Assembly: GCA_037179385.1 (NCBI GenBank)
Contig: CM074181.1
Span: 50,054,394-50,118,393 of the forward strand
From: Holothuria scabra
Taxonomy: Eukaryota; Echinodermata; Holothuroidea; Aspidochirotida; Holothuriidae
Direction of reading: 5' to 3'
DNA: 64,000 nucleotides
The position numbers and the translations under genes are program-made. Under the pieces are notes generated by a model that had not been told where the DNA came from, did no database searches, and saw only the letters and a list, made by a program, of their open reading frames with translations. Shown here one piece after another: positions 62,001 through 64,000 of this stretch. Position 1 is the first letter of the stretch. Each line of letters opens with the position of its first letter.

Positions 62001-62018
62001 ATTGATTCCTTGCCGTAG
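22618..62018 (+). CDS. FBH1: F-box DNA helicase 1 (FBH1/FBXO18), 20 coding exons, 1,726 aa
   Basis: UvrD-type 3'-5' superfamily 1 helicase and F-box subunit of an SCF ubiquitin ligase; in vertebrates and fission yeast it removes RAD51 from DNA and remodels stalled forks. Exons: 22618-25431, 26307-26413, 27699-27822, 28533-28720, 33699-33812, 35943-36043, 37033-37111, 37852-37941, 40117-40351, 41219-41297, 43181-43267, 44442-44578, 49693-49792, 51810-51937, 53277-53355, 55146-55334, 57405-57524, 60072-60187, 60879-61019, 61866-62018. All junctions are GT-AG with matching phases. F-box about residues 897-945; Walker A GTGKT 1150-1154; Walker B DEAQD 1332-1336; motif III GDPHQQ 1356-1361; motif IV SFRFG from 1386; motif V TAHKSKGLEFD 1556-1566; motif VI YVAVTR 1605-1610; a C-terminal CxxC/CxxC pair. 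The N-terminus is several hundred residues longer than in vertebrates. The final codons and stop come from an inserted element. Confidence 0.93.
23425..24063 (+). repeat. 213-bp coding tandem repeat, three copies
   Basis: The core word encoding SPNKWKKTSG starts at 23473, 23686 and 23899, exactly 213 bp (71 codons) apart. Each unit ends in an NYQSA/NHQSA-like segment. Units differ by substitutions only, with no length change between core words. Confidence 0.9.
25432..26306 (+). other. FBH1 intron 1, nothing recognised
   Basis: AT-rich, several TACTGTA words, no transposon ends or exon-like open frames recognised. Confidence 0.5.
26307..26413 (+). CDS. FBH1: FBH1 exon 2: end of the F-box
   Basis: Starts FIPWKKSYSRCK, the conserved F-box exit of FBH1 proteins, after TTTTTCAG. 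Phase 0 in, phase 2 out. Confidence 0.9.
26478..26585 (-). mobile_element. SINE tail fragment (copy S5)
   Basis: 'TTCTAACCAAGTGGACCAG', 'GCCTTTTTTCCAGTTGTAG' and 'CTCATTGGCTTG' match the reverse complement of the body of the tRNA-derived SINE at 45171-45400. Truncated, no tRNA head. Confidence 0.6.
27699..27822 (+). CDS. FBH1: FBH1 exon 3
   Basis: FLSTLNRKPSETTATDLQ...NLPDLIKDG, in the linker between F-box and helicase. Phase 2 in, phase 0 out; donor GTAAGT. Confidence 0.88.
27848..27975 (-). mobile_element. SINE tail fragment (copy S4)
   Basis: 'GTTTCTAACCAATTGGTTTA', 'CGGCCTTTTTCCACGAGTGG' and 'AGCACCAGTCACAATGGCAG' match the same SINE body reversed; the last word also occurs at 40501-40535. 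Confidence 0.65.
28533..28720 (+). CDS. FBH1: FBH1 exon 4
   Basis: HPWSCVAALVVMAETVDDVQ...TEIMYCLATLLLSLQRE, a helical linker similar in pattern to the vertebrate protein. Phase 0 in, phase 2 out. Confidence 0.9.
28755..28966 (+). repeat. Dispersed repeat carrying the copy A insertion
   Basis: 'GGTTGTCCGGTTGTCCAG', 'AACAACTAAAATTC', 'GATGGACAATCATTT' and 'ATCACATCTGGTT' match in order the repeat at 53500-53745. The sequence continues at 31288 with TTCTTCAAGACCA after the inserted element. Confidence 0.7.
28967..31287 (+). mobile_element. Copy A: Helentron-associated / pearl-like element, 2.3 kb
   Basis: The 5' end TATTGATTCCTTGCC is followed by an inverted GGCAAGGAATC, an 11-bp stem with loop GTAGGCA. 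Then come ATGCGATGGTGATGTCGTGTG, a GT microsatellite (about 29017-29060) and about 13 tandem monomers of 145 or 156 bp to about 30990. The 3' end GGCAAGGAATCACTAAGCC is followed by a small AAGCC-TTTT-GGCTT hairpin and TTCTGG. Both sides are bordered by T, consistent with insertion between two T's. No coding capacity. Confidence 0.82.
29060..30990 (+). promoter_or_regulatory. Tandem array of AGGTCA direct repeats and GTAAACA
   Basis: By eye, perfect AGGTCAAAGGTCA (DR1) occurs at about 29314, 29616, 29916, 30362, 30508 and 30806. Other monomers have AGATCAAAGGTCA. Many monomers also have AGGTCAAAAGGTCA (DR2) about 20 bp downstream, then GTAAACACGATATCTC with a forkhead-like GTAAACA. Binding is an inference. 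Confidence 0.5.
31301..31646. mobile_element. TTAA-flanked MITE family M1, copy 1
   Basis: Ends TTAAAGTGTGCCTCAAGTCA and TGACTTGAGGTACACCTTAA are inverted repeats. The body, including 'GAGATATAAAATGTTGAAG' and 'ATGACCTTGAACACTTCCTG', matches copy 2 at 35225-35794. An extra internal copy of TTGACTTGAGGTATGC lies at about 31600-31616. Confidence 0.75.
31647..32894. mobile_element. TTAA-flanked DNA transposon derivative, 1.25 kb
   Basis: Ends AGGGAAGCAATTGT (31647) and TTGCTCCCCT (to 32894) are imperfect inverted repeats bordered by TTAA (31643-31646, 32895-32898). A perfect internal inverted repeat, GACGTAAAACCTGCACCT at about 31845-31862 and its complement at about 32690-32707, supports a single element. 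The left TTAA is shared with the neighbouring MITE. The TTAA target suggests piggyBac or Kolobok type. Confidence 0.65.
32040..32177 (+). pseudogene. 46-codon open frame inside the TTAA element, possible exon remnant
   Basis: An ATG frame beginning MAASSGPSAYDFEPVRPRK runs to ...QANVRPR and is followed by GTCAGTACG, a possible donor. It resembles the start of 'Y-x-F-E-P' proteins related to the P2X7 cytoplasmic tail found in many marine invertebrate genomes, but that link is tentative. Being inside a transposon, it is more likely element-derived than a nested host gene. Confidence 0.3.
32945..33400 (+). repeat. Probable dispersed repeat
   Basis: The stretch with 'CTCACGTCCTTGGGATGGG', 'GACGTTAAATGGCGGTCCC' and a later 'GACCCTAAAAACGTTAAATT' is denser in GC and in style resembles short interspersed repeat tails of marine invertebrates. 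No second copy in this window and no ends defined. Confidence 0.3.
33699..33812 (+). CDS. FBH1: FBH1 exon 5
   Basis: LHFRVFYALFLFEND then a polar stretch. Phase 2 in, phase 2 out. The intron before it is 5 kb because of a tandem-repeat element and two TTAA elements. Confidence 0.88.
33813..35224 (+). other. FBH1 intron 5, left part, nothing recognised
   Basis: Open frames are short and unconvincing. No transposon ends were found before the MITE at 35225. Confidence 0.4.
35225..35794. mobile_element. TTAA-flanked MITE family M1, copy 2, 570 bp
   Basis: TTAAAGTGTACCTCGAGTCA and TGACTTGAGGTACACTTTTAA are inverted ends. The inverted similarity extends far inward (AGCATGAGCAATAGATTCTTA against AAGAACTCATTTTTCATGCT), so most of the element is a palindrome. 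It matches copy 1 at 31301-31646. Confidence 0.78.
35943..36043 (+). CDS. FBH1: FBH1 exon 6: Q-motif and start of Walker A
   Basis: IPLTHEQLRIVNHKLD (Q-motif) followed by VIKVIAFAG, the lead-in to the ATP-binding loop, which is split by the intron. Confidence 0.93.
36044..37032 (+). other. FBH1 intron 6, nothing recognised
   Basis: AT-rich intron splitting the Walker A codons. No repeat partner in the window. Confidence 0.5.
37033..37111 (+). CDS. FBH1: FBH1 exon 7: Walker A
   Basis: Encodes GTGKTTTLIKFAEAN and LLYVAFNK. K1153 is the ATP-binding lysine. Phase 1 in, phase 2 out. Confidence 0.95.
37112..37851 (+). other. FBH1 intron 7, nothing recognised
   Basis: AT-rich with poly-T runs; no transposon ends or exons seen. 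Confidence 0.5.
37852..37941 (+). CDS. FBH1: FBH1 exon 8: motif Ia region
   Basis: SVQVEAAKMFPGNTECRTSH then SIAFEKLRHK, matching helicase motifs Ia/Ib. Phase 2 in and out. Confidence 0.92.
38571..39406. mobile_element. Harbinger-like element, 836 bp, TTA target
   Basis: AGGCCCTGTCACAC at the left and GTGTGACAGGGTCT at the right are inverted repeats with one mismatch, extended by TTCCGGGCA. Flanking TTA triplets (38568-38570, 39407-39409) fit the 3-bp target of PIF/Harbinger. The interior is GC-rich and full of short related words (GCGGGCAAG, CTGCGAG, CGTGCAA) in both orientations. No transposase. Confidence 0.78.
40117..40351 (+). CDS. FBH1: FBH1 exon 9: subdomain 1B
   Basis: YGRKIAFDLKPDIINDLIPT to FHRPLTHHDRM, the insertion between motifs I and II. 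Phase 2 in, phase 0 out. Confidence 0.92.
40398..40530 (-). mobile_element. SINE tail fragment (copy S3)
   Basis: 'GTTTTACGGCCCAGTTTCC', 'AACCAATTGGTTCAAGTCG' and 'CCCATTGGCTTGTTTTCCCT' are the reverse complement of the body at 45290-45395. Confidence 0.7.
40533..40868 (+). repeat. Tandem duplication, two diverged units about 195 bp apart
   Basis: 'CAATTCTTCTTTATAGGCAA', a short 'AGTGGCATGGAA' stretch, 'GGTGGTACTGAA' and 'GGCTTTGCAATTATGTCAC' (40539-40665) recur in order at 40729-40859. Confidence 0.7.
41219..41297 (+). CDS. FBH1: FBH1 exon 10
   Basis: SLLKDAEYLWERMIDERDY then EAKITHD. It ends in phase 1 and completes the conserved THDGY motif when joined to 43181. Confidence 0.92.
41388..41560 (+). 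mobile_element. tRNA-derived SINE (copy S2)
   Basis: The tRNA-like head has an A box GGTCTAGTGGTAGAGCAT and a degenerate B box GTGTTCAATTCTC, matching the head at 45178-45245. The downstream part is A-rich and diverged. Too degenerate to be a functional tRNA. Confidence 0.65.
41648..41771 (+). other. Candidate poison exon within FBH1
   Basis: 124 bp bordered by TTTCCATAG and GTAAGTATC. It is open in the phase left by exon 10 for 41 codons (start ELDCVIEHDYEQYD). Its length is not a multiple of three. If included, the next exon is read out of frame and meets TAA nine codons later, before Walker B. Skipping restores THDGYFKVYQ exactly. It could be a regulated nonsense-decay exon or a cryptic remnant. 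Confidence 0.5.
41885..42090 (+). repeat. Dispersed repeat, partner of 60-262
   Basis: 'GGTTCTCAAGATATGAACAG', 'GAAGCAAGCACATATGACATC' region and 'TTTTTCTTTAAACTTTATTC' parallel the copy at the left edge of the window. Confidence 0.55.
43181..43267 (+). CDS. FBH1: FBH1 exon 11: Walker B
   Basis: GYFKVYQLSKP and CLLIDEAQDLTP; D1332 and E1333 are the catalytic pair of motif II. Confidence 0.95.
43268..44441 (+). other. FBH1 intron 11, nothing recognised
   Basis: No element ends found. The open frames running into it from exon 11 are read-through only. Confidence 0.5.
44442..44578 (+). CDS. FBH1: FBH1 exon 12: motif III
   Basis: QPLPKILVGDPHQQIYSFRG then ATNAMDAIQ and VYHLTQ. GDPHQQ is helicase motif III. 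Phase 1 in, phase 0 out. Confidence 0.95.
44680..44960 (+). repeat. Dispersed TCCTGGAAAGTC repeat, copy 1
   Basis: A chain of TCCTGGAAAGTCAGGGAA-like words followed by 'TTTTTCCAATGTTCAGACTC', 'GTATGGGATCTGACC' and 'GTCCTTGAAAGTCATGGAG' matches 61525-61790 in order. Confidence 0.7.
45171..45400 (+). mobile_element. tRNA-derived SINE, most complete copy (S1)
   Basis: A box-like TGATCTAATCGTAGAGCAT and B box GGTTTGATTCC form a tRNA-like head. The body has 'GTGGAGTATGGAAAACAAGC', 'GAGCCGCAACTGGAAAAAAT' and ends 'AACTGGGCTATAAAACTT'. The body explains the reversed fragments S3, S4 and S5. Confidence 0.72.
45585..49060 (+). mobile_element. Copy C: decayed tandem-repeat element with about 20 monomers
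   Basis: A head 'AACCTATGCAATCATGATGG' plus a GT tract (45618-45660) matches the 5' part of copies A and B. About 320 bp of unrelated sequence and a second GT tract (45987-46032) precede the array. From 46040 the monomers follow each other every 145 bp, built on AGGTCAAAGGTCATCTGGG, GTCACCAGGGGTCAAAGTCT and TAGCACGATATCTCAAGATA. The open frames offset by 145 bp here are this repeat and not a protein. No GATTCCTTGCC or 3' hairpin end is left. Confidence 0.75.
49061..49692 (+). other. End of FBH1 intron 12, nothing recognised
   Basis: AT-rich; no partner repeats were noticed. Confidence 0.4.
49693..49792 (+). CDS. FBH1: FBH1 exon 13: motif IV
   Basis: SFRFGSEIALMANCVLDVYK, helicase motif IV and the helix after it. 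The preceding 5.1-kb intron holds a tandem-repeat array. Confidence 0.93.
49793..51809 (+). other. FBH1 intron 13, nothing recognised
   Basis: 2-kb intron without visible transposon ends. Small open frames on both strands show no motif. Confidence 0.45.
51810..51937 (+). CDS. FBH1: FBH1 exon 14
   Basis: TLCGEEIGQKAIICRGNLTV then FTQAVKLCD...LGFTG; 'CRGNLTVF' occupies the 'SRTNANVF' position of vertebrate FBH1. Phase 1 in, phase 0 out. Confidence 0.88.
52197..52447. mobile_element. 251-bp TTAA MITE family P, copy 1
   Basis: Ends CCCTTTACCGTTGT and ACAACGGTAAAGGG, flanked by TTAA at 52193-52196 and 52448-52451. The interior has GGGTCCAAAAGGACCC, a perfect palindrome. More diverged than copies 2 and 3 (ACGCTATGCATC for CCCGCCCCGCATC). 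The TTAA target and CCC start fit piggyBac-like elements; Kolobok is an alternative. Confidence 0.88.
53277..53355 (+). CDS. FBH1: FBH1 exon 15
   Basis: FGEGKSCKSGFNFEKLMELY then KMSAGA. Two overlapping donors exist. GTAAGT at 53356 keeps the frame into exon 16; the alternative GTAATA at 53360 leads to an early stop. The first is the better consensus and is chosen. Confidence 0.85.
53500..53745 (+). repeat. Empty-site paralogue of the copy A target
   Basis: Matches 28755-28966 plus 31288-31300 without the 2.3-kb insert: 'CATCTTTTTATTCTTCAAGACCA' region against 'CATCTGGTT' and 'TTCTTCAAGACCA'. Confidence 0.65.
54420..54775 (+). pseudogene. CR1-like LINE reverse transcriptase C-terminal relic
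   Basis: RLKKLKLS, a frame change, then GDMVEVFKIVLGVYDIDVT and ERFPKLL correspond to the R-x-RGDMIEVYKI region after the reverse transcriptase core of CR1/Jockey-like elements. Stops and frameshifts follow, through a segment resembling the usual 'VVxxWNSLP' end. A dead 3' fragment. Confidence 0.7.
55146..55334 (+). CDS. FBH1: FBH1 exon 16
   Basis: LQNPLFKKMNTFLNLEAYAV then NAEDSELLALISIVKMYNHR and IPELIQKIK, collinear with the vertebrate segment ending IPELVQRI. Phase 1 in and out. Confidence 0.9.
55335..57404 (+). other. FBH1 intron 16, nothing recognised
   Basis: No repeat partners or element ends were recognised. A poly-T run lies near 55945. Confidence 0.45.
57405..57524 (+). CDS. FBH1: FBH1 exon 17: motif V
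   Basis: LTTAHKSKGLEFDTVQLADD is helicase motif V; then FKMFVPRVTMGDEG. Phase 1 in and out. Confidence 0.94.
57908..58158. mobile_element. 251-bp TTAA MITE family P, copy 2
   Basis: The same 18-bp TTAACCCTTTACCGTTGT inverted ends as copies 1 and 3, with TTAA at 57904-57907 and 58159-58162. CpG-rich relative to the intron around it, suggesting a young insertion. Confidence 0.9.
58262..58512. mobile_element. 251-bp TTAA MITE family P, copy 3
   Basis: Same orientation as copy 2 and 103 bp downstream of it. TTAA at 58258-58261 and 58513-58516. Differs from copy 2 at only a small number of bases, and the length is identical. Confidence 0.9.
58517..60071 (+). other. Rest of FBH1 intron 17, nothing recognised
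   Basis: AT-rich, no element ends noticed. The open frame 58819-59019 has no recognisable motif. Confidence 0.45.
60072..60187 (+). CDS. FBH1: FBH1 exon 18: motif VI
   Basis: SISEDEKNLIYVAVTRTKKS; R1610 is the motif VI arginine. Phase 1 in, phase 0 out. Confidence 0.95.
60188..60878 (+). other. FBH1 intron 18, nothing recognised
   Basis: Short AT-rich intron; open frames on both strands are unconvincing. Confidence 0.5.
60879..61019 (+). CDS. FBH1: FBH1 exon 19: first CxxC
   Basis: EHFKFPIPTKQFLECPHS then IEEQRCLDCGQPITELKR; CLDC is the first half of a probable zinc-binding pair. 47 codons, phase 0 in and out. Confidence 0.9.
61525..61790 (+). repeat. Dispersed TCCTGGAAAGTC repeat, copy 2
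   Basis: 'GGAAATCTGGAAAGTCAGG', 'ATTATGGGATCTAACTG' and 'GTCTTTGAAAGTCATGGAAA' align with 44680-44960. Confidence 0.7.
61866..62018 (+). CDS. FBH1: FBH1 exon 20: second CxxC and transposon-derived stop
   Basis: GGFICSGCSCHHLPGFEKFF then LGDQVAPQAANI. The final codons I-D-S-L-P and the TAG at 62016-62018 come from the 5' end of the inserted element (62000-63272). Host-like codons resume at 63273 and reach TAA at 63298-63300. Confidence 0.88.
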   Translation, partial: VSSTQHENHATNSGGFICSGCSCHHLPGFEKFFLGDQVAPQAANIIDSLP

Positions 62019-63272
62019 GCAGGCAAGGAATCTATGCGATGGTGATGTCGTGTGTGTGTGTGTATGTGTGTGTGTGTGTTTGTGACACTTGCTTGTAAAC
62101 ACGATATCTTAAGATAGGAGTGACCGACACTTTTCATATTTGGTATATAGATTTATCATGTTGAGAGGAAGAACCCTATTGTTTTTGGTAGAGGTCAAAG
62201 GTCATTTGAGGTCACCGCCGGTAAAATTGCGACAATTTCAAAAATGGCTTGTAAACACGATATCTTCAGACAGGATTGCCCGACAATTTTCATACTTGGT
62301 ATATAGATTTGTCATGTTGAGAGGAAGAACCCTATTGTTTTTGGTAGAGGTCAAAGGTCATTTGAGGTCACCAGCGGTCAAATTGCGAAAACTTCGAAAA
62401 TGGCTTGTAAACATGATATCTTCAGTTAGGAGAGACCAACACTCTTCATATTTGGTATATAGGTTTTTCATGTTGAGAGAGAGAAGCCTATTGTTTTTGG
62501 TAGAGGTCAAAAGTCATTTGAGGTCAATAGCAGTAAAATTGCAAAAACTTCGAAAATGGCTTGTAAACATGATATCTTCAGATAGGAGTGACCAACACTT
62601 TCCATACTTGGTATATAGATTCGTCATGTTGAGAAGAAGAACCGGATTGTTTTTGGTAGAGGTCAAAGGTCATTTGAGGTCATCAGCGGTCAAATTGCGA
62701 AAACACTGAAAATGGCTTGTAAACACGATATCTTCAAAAAGGAGTGACAGATACTCTTCGTATTTGGTATATAGATTTTTCATGTCGAGAGAAAGAAGCC
62801 TATTGCTTTTGGTAGAATTCAAAGTTCATTTGAGGTCACCAGCGGTAAAATTGGGAAAATCCCGAAAATGGCTTTTAAACATGATTTCTTCAGATAGGAG
62901 TGACCGACACTTCTCATGCTTGGTATATAGGTTTGTCATGTTGAGAGGAAGAAGTCTATTGTTTTTGGCTGAGGTCAAAGGTCATTTGAGGTCATCAGCA
63001 GTAAAAATGTGAAAACACCGAAAATGGCTTGTAAACACAATATCTCCAGATAAGAGTAACAGATACTTTTCATATTTGTTATATAGATTTGTCATGTTAA
63101 GAGAAAGAAGCCTATTGTTTTTGGTAGAGGTCAAAGGTCATTTGAGGTCACCAGGGGTAAAATTGCGAAAATTCTGTGCCTAAAATGTAAAGAAAAATCT
63201 ATCAAGCACTGTCAATTTGAAAGCAGGTAAGGTATTTGATGGCAAGGAATCACTAAGCCTTTTGGCTTTCTG
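62000..63272 (+). mobile_element. Copy B: Helentron-associated / pearl-like element in the last FBH1 exon
   Basis: Same 5' end as copy A (TATTGATTCCTTGCCGTAGG, inverted GGCAAGGAATC), a GT tract (about 62049-62080), and about seven to eight monomers of 156 bp built on AGGTCAAAGGTCATTTGAGG and ATGGCTTGTAAACACGATAT. It has the same 3' end (GGCAAGGAATCACTAAGCC, hairpin, TTCTGG). Bordered by T on both sides. The open frames 62140-62709 and 62764-63012 are this repeat (156 = 3 x 52, so frames stay open) and not a protein. It supplies the FBH1 stop and most of its 3' UTR. Confidence 0.85.
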
Positions 63273-63301
63273 GTGTAATTGTACCATTGAAGATGAAATA
63301 A
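63273..63301 (+). other. Displaced ancestral FBH1 C-terminus, stop and poly(A) signal
   Basis: Joining 61999 to 63273 continues the exon 20 frame as I-V-I-V-P-L-K-M-K, then TAA at 63298-63300. Vertebrate FBH1 ends with a similar N-I-V-L-P segment. AATAAA at 63296-63301 overlaps the old stop and may still serve as the poly(A) signal. Confidence 0.6.
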
Positions 63302-63737
63302 ATGTACACATGGGATATAGTGCAATTTGCTGTTACACAATTTTGTTGTGGAACATGAAATATGATTTTTATACACCTCATTCCATCAAGAGTTTAATGT
63401 AAATATGTAAATATTGTAAAATACAGGAACAGTCTGAAAAGTAATAGTTAATTTTTTTTTTTTTAGAAAAGTTTTTTATGAAAATAATGTTACATCTGGA
63501 AGTGAATGTTGAAGGAACTATCATGTGTAGTTGTCAGGAGTATTGGAGAATGGAAACTGCCATATCAGATGGCTTTGGTTGCTGTAGGGGCATGGTGGGT
63601 GACCACCATGGGTGTAACCTATTTGTCCATTAGCAAGAATGTTCATGACATCAAGATGGAATATATTTTATTGTACTCAATCCTATCTCACTTTGAGACC
63701 ACAAAAGTATTACTTAGGGAATCATCAAGTGTGCCTT
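63302..63737 (+). other. Region downstream of FBH1
   Basis: Includes a poly-T run (about 63453-63465). The open frame 63506-63742 has no recognisable domain. Confidence 0.4.
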
Positions 63738-63740
63738 TAT

Positions 63741-63873
63741 AGGCTGCGGAGCCAATTTCGAAGCAGCCAAATATGTTCAATAAAATAAATGCAGTTTAAG
63801 GCGGCCCAAAACGCCCACAGCAAAAAAGTTGGGGGCTAAAGCCCCCCTAGGCCCCTCGTCTCCGCAGCCTCTG
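63741..63873. mobile_element. Small hAT-like MITE, about 133 bp
   Basis: AGGCTGCGGAG (63741) and CTCCGCAGCCT (to 63870) are perfect inverted repeats. GCCTTTAT lies on both sides (63733-63740 and 63874-63881), an 8-bp duplication. The right end keeps CTG while the left CAG is not visible. The interior is GC-rich with GGGGGCTAAAGCCCCCC. Confidence 0.65.
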
Positions 63874-64000
63874 GCCTTTATGATTTTGCTTAAGGTGGAG
63901 GGGGTCTTTTATAATTATGCGCTTGTCAATTTTATTACGCTCTCTAGGTCTAGGTGACCCATACGAAAGTACTAGACAATTTTCTCTTTATGTGTTGGGA

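Noticed and set aside
62140..63012. 189- and 82-codon repetitive open frames
   Set aside because: The 156-bp monomer is a multiple of three, so a frame stays open by chance. The sequence is the tandem core of copy B.

Overview
This is eukaryotic, intron-rich, AT-rich DNA from an animal, most likely a marine invertebrate. An echinoderm or hemichordate fits best, but that rests on repeat style and gene content and is an inference. The window is dominated by one host gene on the + strand: an FBH1/FBXO18-type F-box DNA helicase. Its coding region runs from 22618 to 62018 in 20 coding exons. All 19 introns are GT-AG, phases match at every junction, and the exons join into one open frame of 1,726 codons. 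Domain order is a long low-complexity N-terminus (three 71-residue tandem repeats, a PIP box), an F-box, a UvrD-like superfamily 1 helicase, and a CxxC/CxxC tail.

Bases 1-7650 hold a decayed tandem-repeat element split by a hAT-type MITE with an 8-bp target duplication, then a rearranged Ty3/gypsy LTR retrotransposon. Its pol is broken into three frames, gag and protease are missing, the left side has two tandem LTR fragments, and the right LTR is probably about 1.5 kb. A palindromic MITE follows (7731-7989). From about 8 to 18.5 kb there is no convincing host gene, only mosaics of old DNA transposons, repeat duplications and a non-LTR retrotransposon relic. The stretch from 18.5 to 22.6 kb is the upstream region of FBH1 and holds a possible 5' UTR exon.

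The FBH1 introns are a repeat collection: tRNA-derived SINEs on both strands, TTAA-flanked MITEs (including three 251-bp piggyBac/Kolobok-like copies), a Harbinger-like element, a CR1-like LINE relic, and large elements with central tandem repeats of 145-156 bp. The last type resembles Helentron-associated or 'pearl'-like non-autonomous elements: an 11-bp subterminal inverted repeat, a GT microsatellite near the 5' end, central tandem repeats, and a 3' stem-loop after the second subterminal repeat. Their insertion fits between two T's.

The most striking observations concern this family. Copy B (62000-63272) landed inside the last FBH1 coding exon. The current stop codon lies inside the element, and the apparent ancestral codons with their stop resume immediately after it. 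The monomers also carry the consensus nuclear-receptor DR1 (AGGTCAAAGGTCA), often a DR2, and a forkhead-like GTAAACA, so the arrays form dense clusters of candidate binding sites inside and next to a genome-stability gene. A 124-bp candidate exon in FBH1 (41648-41771) would act as a poison exon if included.
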